Positions 5,971 through 6,823 of a DNA stretch of 6,823 nt are shown in pieces (position 1 is the first letter of the stretch; each line of letters opens with the position of its first letter). Location: the NCBI GenBank assembly GCA_050012355.1, contig JBEKHI010000429.1:1-6823 (forward strand), in the 5' to 3' direction. This stretch comes from JBEKHI01 sp050012355. Its GTDB lineage: Bacteria > Actinomycetota > Actinomycetes > Streptosporangiales > Streptosporangiaceae. The notes below the pieces were generated by a model. It saw nothing but the letters and a program-made list of their open reading frames with translations. It made no database searches and had not been told where the DNA came from. The position numbers were made by a program, and so were the translations under genes.

Positions 5971-6683
5971 TGACTCCGGAGGAACTGGAGCGCGCGGCCG
6001 CTCGGCACTGGCGCGCGCCCGATGAGGAGTATCTCGGCGACTGGCTGCTGCGCGCGGCCGACGGCTTCACCGGCCGGGCGAACTCGGCCCTCCCGCTGGG
6101 CGATCCCGGACGGACCCTCGCCGACGCCCTGGCTGAGGTGGTCGACTGGTATCGCGCCAGAAACCTGCCCGCCATGATCCAGCTCCCCACCGACCACATG
6201 CTGGATATTTCGCTATCAAAACGGCGCTGGGTAATTCGTCCTGCCCCCGCCATCGTCATGACCGCCGACCTAACCGAACTCCCGGCCGCCGAGGCAAGTT
6301 TCGACACCGAGCCAGACGACGGGTGGCTTCGCCGGTACAACTACCGGGGCAGCACGCTCCCGCCGATCGCGAAAACAGTCCTGCTGTCGGCGCCCGAGCA
6401 GTACTTCGCCAGCATCCGCCGCGACGGCGAGACGATCGCCATCGCGCGACTATCCCTAGACAGCGACGGCCTAGCAGGCCTAACCGCCATCGAAGTGGAC
6501 CCCGCGTACCGCCGCCAGGGCCTAGGCACAACCATCACCGCCGCCGCCTGCACGTACGCCCGTACCCGCGGCGCCAAGCAGGCCTTCCTCCAGGTAGCGA
6601 CGGACAACACCCCCGCCCGCACCCTCTACGAATCCCTAGGCTTCCGCGACTCCCACGAGTACCACTACCGCGTAGCCCCCTGA
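5970..6683 (+). CDS. GNAT family N-acetyltransferase, cg3035/Rv0428c-like
   Basis: A 237-residue acetyl-CoA-dependent acetyltransferase of unknown substrate. The N-terminal block EERLERAA-like start, then YLGDWLLRAADGFTGRANSALPLGDP (21-46), resembles the cg3035/Rv0428c GNAT group as I remember it. The mycobacterial member has an extra N-terminal domain that is absent here. The C-terminal GNAT core has strand LTAIEVDPAY (171-180), the acetyl-CoA pyrophosphate loop RRQGLG (181-186), and motif B DNTPARTLYESLGF (212-225) with Asn213 and Tyr220. It is the third gene of the operon; its ATG shares one base with the amn stop (TAATG), and no SD is evident. Leucine codon use changes inside the gene: none of about ten Leu codons before position 6180 is CTA, while eight CTA occur after it, where a short AT-richer patch (about 6200-6240) also lies. 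Family certain, role unknown. Confidence 0.88.
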   Translation: MTPEELERAAARHWRAPDEEYLGDWLLRAADGFTGRANSALPLGDPGRTLADALAEVVDWYRARNLPAMIQLPTDHMLDISLSKRRWVIRPAPAIVMTADLTELPAAEASFDTEPDDGWLRRYNYRGSTLPPIAKTVLLSAPEQYFASIRRDGETIAIARLSLDSDGLAGLTAIEVDPAYRRQGLGTTITAAACTYARTRGAKQAFLQVATDNTPARTLYESLGFRDSHEYHYRVAP

Positions 6684-6686
6684 CGG

Positions 6687-6760
6687 CCGGACGGGGACTT
6701 GCCGGATGGGGACTTGCCGGACGGGGACTTGCCGGACGGGGACTTGCCGGACGCCACTTG
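6687..6760. repeat. 15-bp tandem repeat, four copies plus a degenerate fifth
   Basis: CCGGACGGGGACTTG is repeated head to tail at 6687-6701, 6702-6716 (one C-to-T change), 6717-6731 and 6732-6746, followed by a shortened copy at 6747-6760. It starts 3 bases after the acetyltransferase stop. A frame through it encodes a GLAGR pentapeptide repeat, but no gene signal supports translation. Near identity of copies suggests recent slippage expansion. Confidence 0.9.
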
Positions 6761-6808
6761 TCGATGTGACATCGACCGCGCTCTATACCGGTCGATGTCA
6801 CATCGACC
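6759..6808. repeat. Two palindromic cores, 31-bp period (element B)
   Basis: The first copy is the palindrome GTCGATGT-G-ACATCGAC (about 6760-6776). The second has 10-bp arms around a central C (6789-6809 region). Core CGATGTGACATCG (6762-6774) and core CGATGTCACATCG (6793-6805) start exactly 31 bases apart, separated by an 18-base spacer with GCGCTCTATA. Core sequence, spacing and GCGCTNTA spacer match element A at 1493-1541. It lies downstream of the operon and could act as terminator, operator pair or dispersed repeat; no function is shown. Confidence 0.75.
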
Positions 6809-6823
6809 GTAGGGGGTGCGGGG

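Noticed and set aside
6323..6769. Frame encoding GLAGR pentapeptide repeats after the acetyltransferase
   Set aside because: It is the +1 shadow of the acetyltransferase running on into the 15-bp tandem repeat; no start signal or codon pattern supports it.
6687..6808. CRISPR array
   Set aside because: Repeats are contiguous 15-bp units without spacers, and the two dyads are only a single pair; no cas gene is present.

Overview
The window is high-GC bacterial DNA with actinobacterial traits. The C-terminus of RNase J and of BioB match what I remember of actinobacterial homologues, codons are strongly G/C-ending, genes overlap by ATGA or TAATG, and one start looks leaderless. I cannot name the genus. 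All family assignments are by recognition of the translated sequence; no database search was run.

Left part (1-1620): the last 38 codons of an RNase J gene enter from the left on the + strand. A stretch of about 385 bases without a supported gene follows. Then comes a + strand gene for an AbiEi-type winged-helix / DUF559-like (Vsr-fold) protein, broken by a one-base frameshift near 903. Its 3' end runs into a pair of 17-bp direct repeats 31 bp apart and then a G-rich 21/22-bp tandem repeat.

Middle (1622-3738, minus strand): an acyl-CoA dehydrogenase-like gene that appears to lack a middle-domain segment and the usual C-terminal end, and a complete D-2-hydroxyacid dehydrogenase gene. Each has a good Shine-Dalgarno sequence. 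The dehydrogenase gene is divergent from the right-hand operon across a short intergenic region.

Right part (3800-6683, + strand): a tight three-gene operon of bioB (biotin synthase), amn (AMP nucleosidase, compact form) and a GNAT acetyltransferase resembling the cg3035/Rv0428c group. The stop and start codons overlap (ATGA, then TAATG), implying translational coupling. No other biotin genes are in view. Pairing a radical-SAM enzyme with an adenine-releasing nucleosidase suggests by-product or adenylate salvage, which is inference. After the operon there are 4-5 copies of a 15-bp tandem repeat and a second pair of 13-bp cores, again exactly 31 bp apart.

The least explained item is this two-core repeat. 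Two loci more than 5 kb apart carry two copies of CGATGNNACATC(G/C) with identical 31-bp periodicity and a shared GCGCTNTA spacer. Each lies at the 3' end of a gene and beside a G-rich tandem repeat.
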